This document shows positions 11,025-22,998 of a stretch of DNA of 64,000 bases, in pieces; within the stretch, counting starts at the first letter, position 1, and each line of letters starts with the position of its first letter. The translations under genes and the position numbers were made by a program. The stretch is taken from contig NC_079878.1 in NCBI RefSeq assembly GCF_029227915.1, forward strand, positions 23,773,501 to 23,837,500, read 5' to 3'. Origin of the DNA: Hydractinia symbiolongicarpus (Eukaryota > Cnidaria > Hydrozoa > Anthoathecata > Hydractiniidae). The notes beneath the pieces were generated by a model. That model ran no database searches, was not told the origin of the DNA, and saw only the letters and a list, made by a program, of their open reading frames with translations.

Positions 11025-11865
11025 GCCACGCTGTCAGAACATTTCCAAGACACTAATCAAACGCAGCCGACACTAATCCAGTTGTTCGGTTAACGATATT
11101 AAATATATTTAAATACCATATGACGTCTGAAGATATTTATTATTATCCAAATTTTTGTATGAGACACAAACTTTGCTAATAGTGACTGTCAGATCAGATC
11201 ATATATAAATCTGAGTAATACACATAAATCGAATCCAGCTTGCCGCCATATTGTTTCATACCGAGTCAACGTCTTGTTGGTAAAGGCTTGCCACTTACCA
11301 CGTCTTAGTTGAAGCTTCGCAATACACCCCAGAATTATAAATGATAGCACATATAATTTGTCCTGAAAGCTAAAATAAAAATTTCATCCGCAACAATTTC
11401 TATTAATAAAGTAAGTCAAGGTTGAAGCTAAGCCTTGTTTATCTCAAGAAGCTCTAGGGACGAGAATACATTCTTATTATAAATGCTTGCCGTGCACCCA
11501 TCACCTTGCGACAGACAGGTAAAAAACTATTATGTTGGAATTACACCAAATGATGTGACAGTTCTATAAGTGCCGCAGAGTCTTAAGTACGAAGTTGTCA
11601 AAACATTCCAAAGACACTTATTAAACGCAGCGGATTTCTCTAAGTAAATCATATTAAGTATATTACGATGCTATATAACGTCTTTTAGCTGGATTCTTGC
11701 ATGCTAGTTAGCTTTGATCATTTAAACAGATACTAAGTGCAGCTAGAATAGAGTAATTATAACTCTCATTTTATATCATTAAATGTGGTTTTGCACTTGC
11801 AATACATGACGAATTTATATGATTAAAAGATTACAGTTAAAAAATTACGACAACAATTGTTATAT
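11025..11865. repeat. Dispersed repeat, copy A (paired with 17980-18695)
   Basis: Shared in order with copy B: ACATTCCAAGACACTAATCAAACGCAG-like block, CATATGACGTCTGAA, CTTACCACGTCTT, AATTATAAATGATAGCACAT, GGGACGAGAATRCATTC, and GCTTTGATCATTTAMACAGA with following sequence. Copy A has an internal partial duplicate of the first block at about 11590-11700. On the minus strand both copies have AAGACGTG followed by GTAAGT, a donor-like site, but no conserved frame was found. Confidence 0.7.
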
Positions 11866-11869
11866 CTCA

Positions 11870-12190
11870 CTCAGGGATACAAGGTAGTAAAATTGAATAC
11901 CACAAGGTAGTCTTTTTACAGTGCCTATGGGGACTACTTTTCATGAGTATTACCTTTCGTGAGTCAGATTTACTCATTTTAAGCGAGTCAAGATTATACA
12001 CAATTGTGAATAAGAATTACGACCTTAGGTAGTTATTCGTAAATGACGATCTTTCGTGAGTCAGGTAGACAACCTTTAGTGAGTCGAATTCACTTAGGTC
12101 GAGTAGGAATTTTTGCTATCGTTGTGAGCGTTTTGTAAATGACTACCGTTACCTAGTCCGAAGGACTGCTGTTGCTACCTTACCTAACGT
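11870..12190. repeat. Segment with repeated GTGAGTCA/GTAGTC motifs
   Basis: CTTTCGTGAGTCAG occurs at about 11954 and again at about 12052, with degenerate relatives TTTAGTGAGTCG (12077) and AAGCGAGTCAA (11981). GGTAGT/ACTACC motifs alternate between them. TGAGTCA equals the AP-1 (bZIP) site. It is probably an old interspersed repeat; regulatory function is not shown. Confidence 0.45.
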
Positions 12191-12199
12191 TGGTAAAAA

Positions 12200-13117
12200 A
12201 GAATACATTGGTAAAAGTATTCTCTGGTAAAGTATAACATTAAAAGAACAAAATAAATGCATAAAAATAGGAATTTTTACAGGATTAATAAGTTACAATT
12301 TAAAAATATGTATATTAAATAAATATATTATACGTACATAAAAATAGAAATGTAATGGAATATGTTACATTTTTAAGGATACATGAAACACCAAAATCGT
12401 TATTTTTGTAATTTTTTTTTCATTTTTATATCATTGGAAAGCTTATAATTTATAAAATATTCATTTTAAGAAACTAATATAAATTTTTGACAGCAAACAT
12501 AAAAAAAGGAAAAATATAAAACAGCAATCATTTTTTTCTAAGTTATTCTCCATAAAACTCAATTTTTTATAAAGTTTAAATGGCGATACCTCGAAAACAA
12601 TTTTTGCTCGATACACATCTACATTTTGGAATAAAAGGTACAAGGATGAATACGGAGACAAAACTTGAATATTAATGTTCTGGACATGCTGAGATCCAAC
12701 ACTGTGTCTGTATTTTTCTTAAAAATGAATTGTTAAGATATTGCCACAGTTTAAAGGTAAAAAAGTAAAACGTAAAAGCTTTCATTAACAGCATCTTTTT
12801 TGATTGCTTAGAAAACTTGCTCTTTATTAAGATTATTCCAGGAAGCTGTCCACATCTCCCCTTTCTGGTATTACGGACAAATTCACTCAGTTTTTTCCAT
12901 GCCCACTAAAATGTATAAATTTTAAAACATACGCTGCTACCATCATTATTATCTTACAGGTAAGCCATGCAACATATTATAAATCAGTCATTCACTTAAG
13001 AGCTACATGAGTCACTAAAGTTTAAACGTGAATTGATGCAGCGCTTACATTTGGCAAATGCTGATAATGAAGTTTACACCAAGGATTCAAAGGTGACTAA
13101 CATATTAAAACATAACC
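12200..13117. other. Very AT-rich non-coding stretch
   Basis: Homopolymeric A/T runs. No supported gene. Confidence 0.4.
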
Positions 13118-13388
13118 TTATCCAATTCTGTCAGATAAGCATTCATCAGATGAGGCCATTTCACCAAAATCACCATAGTGGTTCCATGTATTGCCATGGT
13201 GTTGGATAGCTACAAAATATTGATCAATGTGTAACAGCATGTTTCTATCCCTACAATCTGTTTCATGAGACGTGTGCGATTGCAAATGCACACTCAAAGA
13301 TCTTTGATGCCCGGTACTGATAGCATGCGTAAAACTGTAAATTTTATTAGACCGAAACAGCCCACCCCAATGCACATGCAAAACACTG
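13118..13388 (-). CDS. Possible terminal exon, unknown protein
   Basis: Following an acceptor-like ACTTACTCACAG, a minus-strand frame of about 90 codons runs to a stop at 13118. It has a protein-like composition with many His, Cys and Trp residues (VHWGGLFRSNKIYSF, HIDQYFVAIQHHGNTWNHYGDFGEM). It lies downstream, on the same strand, of the coding-like stretch at 13566-13963 and may belong to it. Not recognised. Confidence 0.3.
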
Positions 13389-13565
13389 TGAGTAAGTTTC
13401 AGTACATACATATCCTTATTTTTTTATAAACTGTTTGAGATGACAATTTCTGTAAATTATACTAACTGACTGTTTGCATGTAACTACTGGAGTGCTAATA
13501 TTGATGAAAATTGTGGCAATTAATATAAATGAAAAACAGCTAAAAAAATTATTAACAGAAATATC

Positions 13566-13963
13566 GTACTATGTATATTCAATCACTTCATCCAAGATCA
13601 AAGATATTAGAGATGTCACATTTGCAGTAGTAAGTTTCGATTTCTGTTGCAGAAGTTTGAGTGTGGATGGCCTAACAATTTTATCTTTAATTATAAATGG
13701 ATGTGACCATGGCTTAGTATTGGAAGAGCTACCACAACTAAAAGTAGATAATTTTTCAACATTTTCGCCAGGTTCCTTCACCAATTTTTTATTCTCACTG
13801 CTAGATTTATCATTTTTCTTGTCCATGCCAGGCTTTGCTGCAAATGGTTCGCTTAACAAACGTGACGAAGACTTATTTAACGAAACGTCATAAACTGGGT
13901 TAATCTTTATTTTGGTGTTTACTTCCAGGACCTTTTCGTCATCAAGATCTAAATTATCTTAGA
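13566..13963 (-). CDS. Coding-like stretch, SAM-like/repeat-associated protein fragment
   Basis: A minus-strand frame of about 130 codons: an acidic start, a Ser/Lys-rich linker (KKNDKSSSENKKLVKEPG), then KPWSHPFIIKDKI and a helical block ending LISLILDEVIEYT. This last part resembles, from memory, a helical region of large cnidarian uncharacterised proteins associated with repeats ('...LIRxIxDEVxKYT'). A terminal stop follows directly. A gene fragment is likely; I cannot name the protein. Confidence 0.4.
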
Positions 13964-14511
13964 TTTTACTGTCAAAATATTGCACAAGATATTCTTGGGG
14001 AAGCTTCACCGGACTTGCAGAAAAGGTATAATATTCAACCAACAAGATTATTATATCAAGTGTCAAATAGCACCATTTTTATGCACTATAAATAAAAAAA
14101 CAATAATTTTAAGATGCAGATTTTTTGAATGAGATACTGGGTAAAGAACAGTATGCCCACAAAGATGTCAATACCTTACACAAGGGAAAGGTTGCAAAAT
14201 GGTGAATTCCAATTACTTTGATCTAAGTCACAAAATGTCGATAGTAAAACAAAAAAACAGAAAATACCTCAAATCACTCTAAAAAAATTAGGAACACAGT
14301 ATTATTAAGCATACTCTTTTTTATCTAACATTTACGACCTATTATCTTAACATATCATATACAAACGTAATAAAAAATTTATATTATTTGGTGCATTAAA
14401 TGTAGTGATAAAGAGGTATAAACTCCAAATGATAATACTCAGAGAGTGATAATCATGCAAATTACCAACCCACATACATATACATCAGGAATTTTTTCAC
14501 AGAAAAATAAA

Positions 14512-14808
14512 TTAAAATGTTTTGCAAAAAGATAATGCTTCCAACTTGTTGCACATAAGATAAGGTATATCATGAACAATAATAACAGATATAATATTGT
14601 CAAGTTCGTCCTTGCCAGCAAAACATGATAAAACTACAGCATCTCTACTATAGTATTTTTGGCCCTGATAAGTAACGCCACGCGCCTTACTGATAGACTG
14701 ACCAAAAATCGAACACTTTTTATTGATTAAATTAAAACAAATTTTCTGGTACAGAGGACACCAAACCTTCTTTAATCCAACGACTTCTATAGGTGATAAA
14801 TTTTTATG
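14512..14808 (-). pseudogene. C-terminal part of a repeat-associated protein, second frame
   Basis: A 98-codon frame starting NLSPIEVVGLKKVW, continuing with SKARGVTYQGQKYY and a conserved-looking hydrophobic end (VHDIPYLMCNKLEAL), stop at 14512-14514. It follows the frame at 14804-15006 in another reading frame, at a point where CAAATGCTAACCAC is partly duplicated. The pattern 'VTxxGxxYxxxxxVV ... VxxxxYxxCxKLE' matches the C-terminus of a family I recall as widespread in cnidarian genomes. One indel or a short intron separates the two parts. Confidence 0.45.
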
Positions 14809-15006
14809 TTAGCATTTGGTGGTTAGCATTTGGGGGTTGTACAGCCATAGATTTGCATAATTTCACTGTATTTCGTGATGCAGCTACGCAAGACTTCAAG
14901 TAGCCATTCTTTAATTCGAACCGTAACGTCTTCGCAAGCGGACCAAATACACGAATATCCATTGGGTAGTGAGTGATAAAATGTGCTTTAGGCTTGATTG
15001 AGTCAT
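14804..15006 (-). pseudogene. Middle part of the same repeat-associated protein
   Basis: After an acceptor-like ACAACATTTCCAG, the frame reads SIKPKAHFITHYPMDIRVFG, then RFELKNGYLKS and NTVKLCKSMAV. This corresponds to 'KPKxHFLxHYPxxxxxFGP ... RFExKHxYFK ... RNFxNxxxSLAxRHQ', a block I recall from many cnidarian repeat-encoded proteins of unknown chemistry. A tandem AATGCTAACC repeat sits immediately before its stop, and the protein resumes in another frame. Confidence 0.5.
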
Positions 15007-15499
15007 CTGGAAATGTTGTAATAAATTGTTCTCTTCGCCATAATAAAATTATTATATACAAGAACAAAGAATAATGTACAATAAAACACACGAAGCTTTT
15101 TGTAATTAAATACACATCGTCAGGTAAGTGTCAATGACGATATAAGTTAGTGCGGATATTTTATAAAGGCCCGATATCAACCCTATATCAACAAACATGC
15201 TTAGAGTATTGGACAAAACCGAACATCACGTTCAGATAGTTAAAAGAGCCTCTTAAACTTTCAAAATTTGTAGTTAACCCTTGTGGGCGCCCTGTTTGTG
15301 GAAAGACCCTTCTTTTTCTGTGAAAAAGTGATTTAGCTTCGCAGTACTTGAGGTTGTAGCAGTCTACCGGCGAGGGTGGTGCATGCCCCACCCCCCCCGC
15401 CAAGATAATTGTTGACCATTGGTAAAATCTGAAATATCTAGGAGTTTAAAATCTCAAAATCCCCCCACTGCCCACCCAAAAAATAAATAAATTGTGTGT

Positions 15500-15670
15500 C
15501 CGCTTTCTATGACTCACTATATTGACTATCTAATGTAGTCAAAATGACTACGTTGAAGCAACTCATGTTTACTTAAGATGCAGTGACTATGTTCAGCTAC
15601 AAGGACAACTTTTTGATCATAGGTCTTATTTCAATAATGACTACCTGAACCTATTAGGACTGACTCAATG
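15500..15670. repeat. TGACTA/TAGTCA-rich segment
   Basis: GACTCAC, GACTATC, TAGTCAAAATGACTA, GTGACTATG, ATGACTACC and GACTGACTCA occur within about 170 bp. It may be related to the 11870-12190 segment in inverse orientation. The rest of 15.0-16.0 kb shows no gene. Confidence 0.35.
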
Positions 15671-16034
15671 AAATTTGTCGTATAAATTACATATCAGTCA
15701 AACACGTTAAAATTATATCGTCAGCGTTACACTTAAAATGGTATTGTTACACCTACAAGATAATATCAACTGAGATCTTTTTATCACAGGTATTTAAATA
15801 TGTTGCCGGGGTAACGTTATCTTCGTTATCTTCTTGAGATATCATTCTACTATTTTTTTCAAGATTGTATTATCTTCTGAGAGTACATGATTAACTTTGA
15901 ATGATTTTTATAAGTTTCATATCCATATTTCTCAATTTTACCGAAACTTATTATAAGATTATTACAATAACCTGGCGTATTAGCGCCGGGTCTCCAGGGT
16001 AGTTTATTAATAATGCAAAATATTAAATATTTTA

Positions 16035-16285
16035 TAATATATAAATATTTAAAATTGCGTACTTGTCTTACTAACTTATTGTTCTGACATTTCAGGTTCT
16101 TACTACCTCGTAGTAGCAAGAGGTGTTTTTATTACCCTTTTTTTAAAGCGGCACTAACAATTACAGCCGGCCAACCTTAGAGTATAATTGAAAACATGAG
16201 GTAGTGTTTTGGTTAGTGTTTTTAATGGTAGTTTTATTTTACAGACCAGATAATTATGTACTTCTACTCTTCTTTGCTGATCTTT
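16035..16285. repeat. Dispersed repeat, paired with 28665-28912
   Basis: Both copies contain AAATTGCGTACTTGT, TTCTGACATT, GCAAGACGT/GCAAGAGGT, TTAAAGCG, AATTACAGC and GAAAACATGAGGTAGTGTTT in the same order, then AGTTTTATTT and CTCTTCTTTGCT. Roughly 250 bp, diverged, non-coding. Just upstream, CGGCGCTAATACGCCAGG on the minus strand resembles the termini near 26430-27020. Confidence 0.65.
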
Positions 16286-16289
16286 CCTC

Positions 16290-17979
16290 ATGCTCACAGC
16301 AAATCTCCGGGTTACAGTTGAAAAATAGGATGATAATGAGACTAGCTAATAATTTTGTATGTAAATAACTTGGAAAGGATGCTTTTCCCTGTCAAAACTT
16401 TTTTTGTTAAATTTTCTTTGAATAAAGTTGTCCTCGCAATGATTAAATAACATAAATAGCCCTGTAAGTGTTTTATAATTGCACGAAAGTACTCTCCTTA
16501 GCCCCACAATTTAAAAAAGTCCCATATTTCAAAAATATTATTATCAGTGACGTTCTACGCGAGATACAGCCGTATGATTTCCCGATGAGCATAAGTGTTA
16601 TTAAAACTAAAAGTAAGTCATGGTTCCAAAATGGATTTTGTAGAGCGTTATGTTTGAGAAACATTCGCAGAAACAAAATAACATTGTTCAACATCAAAGA
16701 AGGCTCAGCCAAATATGTTAAAATGCATATTAAATGCATTAATCGTAATATCCTTTTTTAAAGGACTGTCAAATTTTCATATTGTTGGTGGACTGACAAT
16801 AGTCTACAAAAAACTCTGCCCGTTAAATATAAGGACTAAATACGTACATAAAAATCAACAACAAGTAACCAGTAACCAGTGTAAAACAACCAACACATGG
16901 GTGATAAGAGTTAAAAGGGTTTGCATGCCGGTTTGCATCTTTAGTATTTGGGAAACTAAGGAGTGGGAAAACTTACTTTATTGCCTGTGAATCCAAATGC
17001 AATGGTTTTCTAGAACACACACACAGACAAAAGGAATACAGCTGTTAGTATAGTCGGTAGCATTTATATACCGGAGTTGTTATCAACAACACGTAACCGG
17101 TGTATAACAACCAAAACATGTGTGATTAGATTTAAAATGGTAAAGAACATCAGCGAAACATTTGTACGAAAAGAAAACGAAGCGCCTTTTGCACAAAAAT
17201 GAATAAACGGTGCGCCATTAAACAACTTTTCGTTCCCAAAATTGCGTTGTAAACACTAGCCACTAGTAAAATAAAAATGAAGCTCCTTTTTAAAGCTATG
17301 TAAAAACATATCTTTTGACAATTTAGATAGATTAGAAAAGACATGTATCTAGCTGGCTATCTTGCTAACATGTCATAGGCATGAGAAATAACCCATTACT
17401 AAATAAAAAAACTATTGCTCTTTAAGAAGTGCTGTCTTATTTGAACCAGCTAAACTAACTAGCTTTGAACCATCTTTCAATATTAAACAATTGATGTCTC
17501 TACGTAATAATAAGTGTGTAAAAAAACGCTGTTGGTCTGTGTCTAGCTAGCTAACAGATATATCACACTTGTTCAAAATTTAGCCACACCAGTCATATGT
17601 AAATTGGCTTGTATGGCATATCCCAAAAAAAACAGTCACACGGTTCCACACTTTGTTGATAAACTATGCTTCTTAAAAGATTTAATCACTAAAATATATA
17701 GTTTCAAGTGAACAAATAATAACTTGGTTTGAAATAAAACTTACTTTCTAAAGTGAAGCGTTCGAAAACATCCAACAACCAAAAACATCGTTCCCGCCAT
17801 TTGAAGAATAAGGACTCGATCAAGTTGCTTTTATTAGCCGCAAGAACAGCGACACAAATCATTAACTATTCATAAGAACCAATATACTGGTTATGACAAG
17901 TGGCTTGCATCAGGGTCTTGTTTAGCCGTCAAGTAGGCGCCAGCGGTTTTGACAACAAATCCTGGGAAAATCCTGAGAA
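16290..17979. other. AT-rich non-coding stretch
   Basis: Frames at 16468-16990 and 17150-17344 have no recognisable content and lie in AT-rich sequence; I do not support them as genes. Confidence 0.4.
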
Positions 17980-18695
17980 AGAGCACCAAGTTATCAAAAC
18001 ATTCCAAAGTGATTAATCAAACGCAGCAGACACTAATCCAATTGTTCAGTAAACCATACTAAGTATATTTCAATGCCATATGACGTCTGAAAACATTCAT
18101 TATCAGGCAAGTTCTTGTATGACACTATTAGACTGTCATACAATTATTTAATCTAATACTATTAGAGTAGTATAAAAAAACACAGATATGTAAACCTGAA
18201 CAAAAAATATAAATCACATTTGCCGCCATAGTGTTAATAGCTTGCCTTGATACTTACCACGTCTTGGTAAAATCTTGGCAATGCAACTCAAAATTATAAA
18301 TGATAGCACATATAATACTAAGGCAAACGCATCTGAAAGCGAAACGAAAAATTTGCTCTGCACAAAGGTTAAAGCTAAGACTAGTTTATCTCACGCAGCT
18401 GTAGGGACGAGAATGCATTCATATTATAATGCTAGCTGTGCAACTACGTCTATTAGCCGGATTTGTACAGACTTGCATGTCAGCCATCATTAGCTTTGAT
18501 CATTTACACAGATACTAACCAATCTAAGTGTAGCTAGAATAGAGTGCTTCTAACTCTTATTTCAAATTATATTAATTGCGATAATATGGTTTTGAGCTTG
18601 CAGTACCTAATGAGTTTGTATGATTGAAAGATTGCAGTTCACGCCTAATCTAAAAAATACGACAAGAATTGTTATATCACTTCAACTATGTGCAA
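17980..18695. repeat. Dispersed repeat, copy B (paired with 11025-11865)
   Basis: It carries the same ordered blocks as copy A without the internal duplicate. A following phrase CAGTCAAACACGTT at about 18711 also occurs near 15692. An inverse AATAAAAG motif precedes both copies (near 10727 and 17829 on the minus strand), suggesting shared flanks. Confidence 0.65.
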
Positions 18696-18739
18696 AAACC
18701 GTATATACATCAGTCAAACACGTTGAAATTATATCATAC

Positions 18740-20300
18740 TATCATTATTCTCCTATTTATTGAAACTTTGAAAGAACTATAAAGAGAGTCAGAGAACAAG
18801 ATTCGAAAGCCAATAAATGTATAGAAAAACAAAGGTCTAGCTATTTGGACAAATATTTCACCCCTCAAGTTTTATGCATTAAAACATTTTGTGAGGGAAG
18901 ACGGATTTTAAATCTGAACTGTTTTCAAAGCTCTCGCAACTGATCACAAGACCAGTTTTCAGAGAAGAAACGAACAAGGAATTAGCAGTAGACGAGGAAG
19001 AAACATTAATAGCTACCTGACTTTGCTGCCCTCACTAACTGACCAAAATGTACGAACATACATGGTAGAAGATACAATTGAGAAAGAAAGAAGAGCTAGA
19101 CTATGCAGTGGTCAGCTTTTTTGAGCTATGTTAAAGACTATAAAAGGCTATAAAAGAAACTATAAAAATGTTAAATCCTATTATGTATGAAAAGGATTGC
19201 TATTAGTACATATATTTTTTTAATTACACACTGTTAATTTAAACTGAGAAATGGCAGTCTGAAAACTACACATGAAGGTGAGTAAAGCTGCTGTCATTTC
19301 TATTTAGAGATTTGCGTGGGTAATCTCATTTTTTTACTACTCAGCAAACAATTCTTAATCGTTTGATGTCACATAAATAGTATAAATATAGTATATACAT
19401 ACATACTATATATGTTACTTGATGTACTGCGTGTACATATGTAGTAGATCTTATGTATTAAAACATCTTTGCAAGGGAAGCTCATAGGTATAAGTATGCA
19501 TGCTTCTTATTCGAATACAATGTTGTTACGACAAAAGTATGGATTTGATGAGAAAATATTTTCTTGCAGGATCCAGAGAAGGACACAGCGATTACCTACA
19601 ATTTAATTTATTTGTCACTTCCTTCTTTTTGTTTTGACTATGTATTTTGTGTCAAAATGTTTTTCCCAGTACGCCTGGTTTAGTTTTTATAATTTAAAAG
19701 CACCAAGACAAATCAATGTAATCATCCCCTCCATCTTTCCAAATCTTAGGGTATACTATAATTTTCCAGTTATTTCATTTAAAAACATTGTGTGGCTAAT
19801 ATGATGCTAAATTAGACAGAGGTTTATAGCCATATTTGTAGTTGTTTGTTTATTAATAATGCAATAGCAGCAGTTTGTAAACGAAGATTAGTTTCTTTGC
19901 ATCACTTATGAAGGATTAGCTGAAGATTAAACCAAAAATTAGATTAGAATTAAAAAACTCATTCTCCTGTAGGTTAAAGCGCTTCTCCTAACCTTCTGGA
20001 GGGCGTTTTAGAAACAAGTAAAAAGCCTTTGCAGAGTAAAAGATTTCGGATTCTTGTTCGCGAGTAATTTTGTTCCCTATACCTTTCGAGTTATCAAGTA
20101 GCCTGTTTTGTACAGAACTTCTAAAATGTTATTCCGTAATTTCAAAGAAATAGGTATTATCCCATCGTATTATCTTTAACTTGCAAAATGTTTCATGCAG
20201 TGCGTGAGATACAGGCTACAACAAACCAGCGCATTACTCTTAGCGGGCAAAGCGAGGGTCATAAAATTAAGTAACCCAAGGAGGTAAAAAAACGCAATCC
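18740..20300. other. Non-coding stretch left of the P-type element
   Basis: No supported gene. GTACATATATTT-like and TATATACATACATA microsatellite fragments near 19380-19420. Confidence 0.4.
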
Positions 20301-20308
20301 GATCAGAC

Positions 20309-20345
20309 CCTAGTCATAAGAAAGATAGATAGTCTGGGTACCGCC
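20309..20345 (+). repeat. Left terminal inverted repeat of the P-type element
   Basis: Shares TAGTCA-AAG and AGTCTGGGTA with the right end; has a short GATA-rich insertion relative to it. Confidence 0.7.
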
Positions 20346-21081
20346 GTGATTGAGCTCCGCTCCGGTATCTGACTCGCTTTAAGAAATTTTCTAGTGCCCA
20401 GTCTACTTTTAGGGGGACCAAAAAATCAAAAACAGGCGGGAAGCTTTGTATGCTAGGTACTTTGCAGAAGTTTGCCTGGATTTTTTGGTATTATAAACTA
20501 TGGTTGGAGCTAATTGTTTAGTGTTTGGTTGCTCTAGCCCCCGTAGAACAAGTGGCATTTCTATTTTCAAAATTACTCAAGCGAATGAGGAGTACAACGC
20601 ATCCTGGAGAGACAAGCTAGTCGCTGTGATAATCAAAGATCGCGTTATTGATAAACAGTTGAGAGCACAAATAGATAAACGTAATCTGTATACAGTAGAG
20701 TCTCCATAACTCGAACCTCTATAACTCGAATCTCTCCTTAACTCGAACAAATTCGTTGGCACCGTGAAAATTTCCTAATAAACTCTTATAAAAAAACCTC
20801 TACAACTCGAACCTCCATAACTCGAATCTTCCCTTAACTCGAACAAATTTTTTTGTCCCTTGGAGACTTTTCTCTCCATAACTCGAATTTTCTGACATCA
20901 TAATCAAAATTCGAACAGTTTTCCTGATAAATTGGGTCTAAAAATCTTGTTAATACGTGTTTTGCAGGCCTTATTATTAATTCGAATGATTAATGATGCG
21001 TCATCCAAACCTTTCGAACGTCTTTTTCGAACGTTTTCGAGAAAATCTAAAGAATTTCAAAAGAAAGACACTCTCATAACA

Positions 21082-22998
21082 ATGTCGTCTGTGGCAGGAT
21101 CAAAGCGTCGAATTGACAATAAGTCGTGCAAAATCAAGTACAAAGCTCTTAAAGCGTTGGAAAAGGGTACTGCGCCAAAGGATGTGGCAAAAGAGTTCAA
21201 AATTCCTCCAAGCACCCTGTCAACTTGGAAAAAAAATAAAGAAAAGATTTACAAGCAGTTTAACAACGGGCAAACATCGAAGAGATCAAAGCCAGAAAAA
21301 TTCGAAGATGTGAACAAAGCTGTTCATAAATGGTTACTTATGATGAGGAGTGAGAATATCCCAATCAGTGGCCCGATGCTGAAAGAGAAAGCTCTTGAGT
21401 TTGCCGAAGCGTTGGGTGTCGAGTCATTTCAAGCTTCTCAGGGGTGGATGGCTAAATGGAAAACCAGGTTAGTTGACTAAGATTTTGTTTGTTTATCTTC
21501 GTGAAGATAAAATCTAAAAAAATGTTACAATAGCTTTGGTAGTTGTTTTTTCAAAATATCAATAGACTCTCTTTCAGAGAGGAAGGATAATTTGCATGGG
21601 ACTTTCATCCCTAATCCATCACCAGCATTCAATGACTTTCCAGTAATTGTTATTTTGCAAACATTGAAGCTGTCATTCTTCAGAAAGTAAAATATGACTT
21701 TTGCAAAGCGTCCTGACTTTCCTAGTGGTAGATGTCCAATGATTTCTCCATCATTTTTCTTGACTGCAACTGCATATTTATCCATTTTATTTGTTGGTTC
21801 CATGAAACCATAAAATTCATCTCCAACAGAGGGTGTCCAAATACTTTTATAAACATGATACCCCATGACAAAAGCGTCGATTTCGTACGTAATAAGTTTA
21901 ATGATAGGAAGTTCTATACAACAAATAATGTCTGTTAATCTTTTGACTTGTTGGACTTTCACGGCTTCCATGCTTTCTTTCACTCGTCAAAACTTCGAAA
22001 CTTGGTAAAAATCGAATCTCTTTCTATTCGAATTCTTTCACAAATCAAAGCATGGTAACAATCGAATGTTTTCTATTCGAATCATGGCCATGGCATTCTA
22101 AATTTAGAATTCCATGATTCGAATCAAACAAAATGTAAAGCTCCATCTACACTAGTCACAACTACAGAGATAAACGTTTTTCGTATGCGAGCTTGATCGA
22201 AAATTCTCTGTCTCTAAGCGAAAAATTGCTTTGATTATTGACAATTGTACCGCACATCCTCATGTTGAAAACCTGGAATGGGTAGAATTGATCTTTCTTC
22301 CTCCAAATACCACGTCCCGAACCCAACCTATGGACCAAGGAATTATCCGCGCCCTGTAAGCAAAATATCGATCGCTAGCAGTGCGGAAATTGATAAAAGC
22401 CTTGGAAGAGGAAAAATCGACTCCGAAGTTCTCGATTCTTGCAGCTATGTACATGCTAAGGAAAGCATGGGATGATGTTTCCAACAAAACATTCACCAAT
22501 TGCTTTCAAAAATCAGGAATTTCCCAAAAGGATGAAGAAAGAGCGATCAACGAAGATGACGACCCTTTTAAAAGTTTAACCAGCGAAGTAGAAGAAGACC
22601 CAATTCCAACCCTCGATGCTGAACTCTCTTACATAAAACGAAGGTTTCCTGACCACATTGATCCTGACTTATCAACTGAAGATTTCATTGATTTTGACAT
22701 TGAAGTCAGTACATCCCATGGGCGTCTGAAGACTGCTGACATCATTGCTGAGATCACTGGGACTCAAGACGAAGAATTAGAAGAGGTTGACGAAGAAGAC
22801 AAGGAGGAAGAAGATAAGATCACAAGACCGACGGCCGAGCAAGTGCGTACAGCTATCAACGTCCTCGAAGACTTGAGTATTTTTTCACATTTTGGAGAAG
22901 AAATGATAGCTTCCCTGAGGGACTTGAATCGTAATATCGCTAAAGATTTTGATATGAGTTGTAAGCAAACAGTTATCACCGACTTCTTTTCTAAATAA
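21082..22998 (+). pseudogene. Tigger transposase, copy 1: exon 1 intact, exon 2 truncated
   Basis: Exon 1 (21082-21467) starts MSSVAGSKRRIDNKS and contains a CENP-B-type N-terminal helix-turn-helix (AKEFKIPPSTLSTWKKNK) and a second, CENP-B HTH-like domain (SGPMLKEKALEFAEALG, GWMAKWKTR). It ends at donor GTTAGT. In copy 2 exon 2 restarts Y-G-V-S-F after CTTTCAG, completing ACC AGG. Here the acceptor and first half of exon 2 are deleted; reading resumes near 22181 and includes the second catalytic Asp (IDNCTAHPH) and third (PMDQGII). A TAA replaces a Lys codon at about 22360. Stop 22996-22998 overlaps AATAAA. Confidence 0.85.
21525..21971 (-). CDS. HIRAN-domain protein, antisense passenger inside the Tigger transposase intron
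   Basis: An intact 148-codon frame starting MEAVKVQQVKRL (an upstream GTG at 21983 also lies in frame). The core reads MGYHVYKSIWTPSVGDEF, EPTNKMDKYAVAVKK, GEIIGHLPLGKSGRFAK, matching the HIRAN pattern 'GxxxY ... G... ... EPxNxxDxxAVxVxxxxGxxVGHLPxxxA'. HIRAN domains in HLTF/Rad5 bind 3' ends of single-stranded DNA; stand-alone forms are poorly known. The gene runs opposite to the transposase and lies wholly between donor GTTAGT (21468) and where the acceptor would be. No stops or frameshifts. Absence from copy 2 is explained by an internal deletion. Confidence 0.8.
   Translation of the reverse strand: MEAVKVQQVKRLTDIICCIELPIIKLITYEIDAFVMGYHVYKSIWTPSVGDEFYGFMEPTNKMDKYAVAVKKNDGEIIGHLPLGKSGRFAKVIFYFLKNDSFNVCKITITGKSLNAGDGLGMKVPCKLSFLSERESIDILKKQLPKLL

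Noticed and set aside
13474-13893. Plus-strand 139-codon frame
   Set aside because: It is the shadow of the better minus-strand coding-like stretch at 13566-13963.
16468-16990. Overlapping plus and minus frames near 16.5-17.0 kb
   Set aside because: No recognisable motifs, no splice context, and AT-driven composition.
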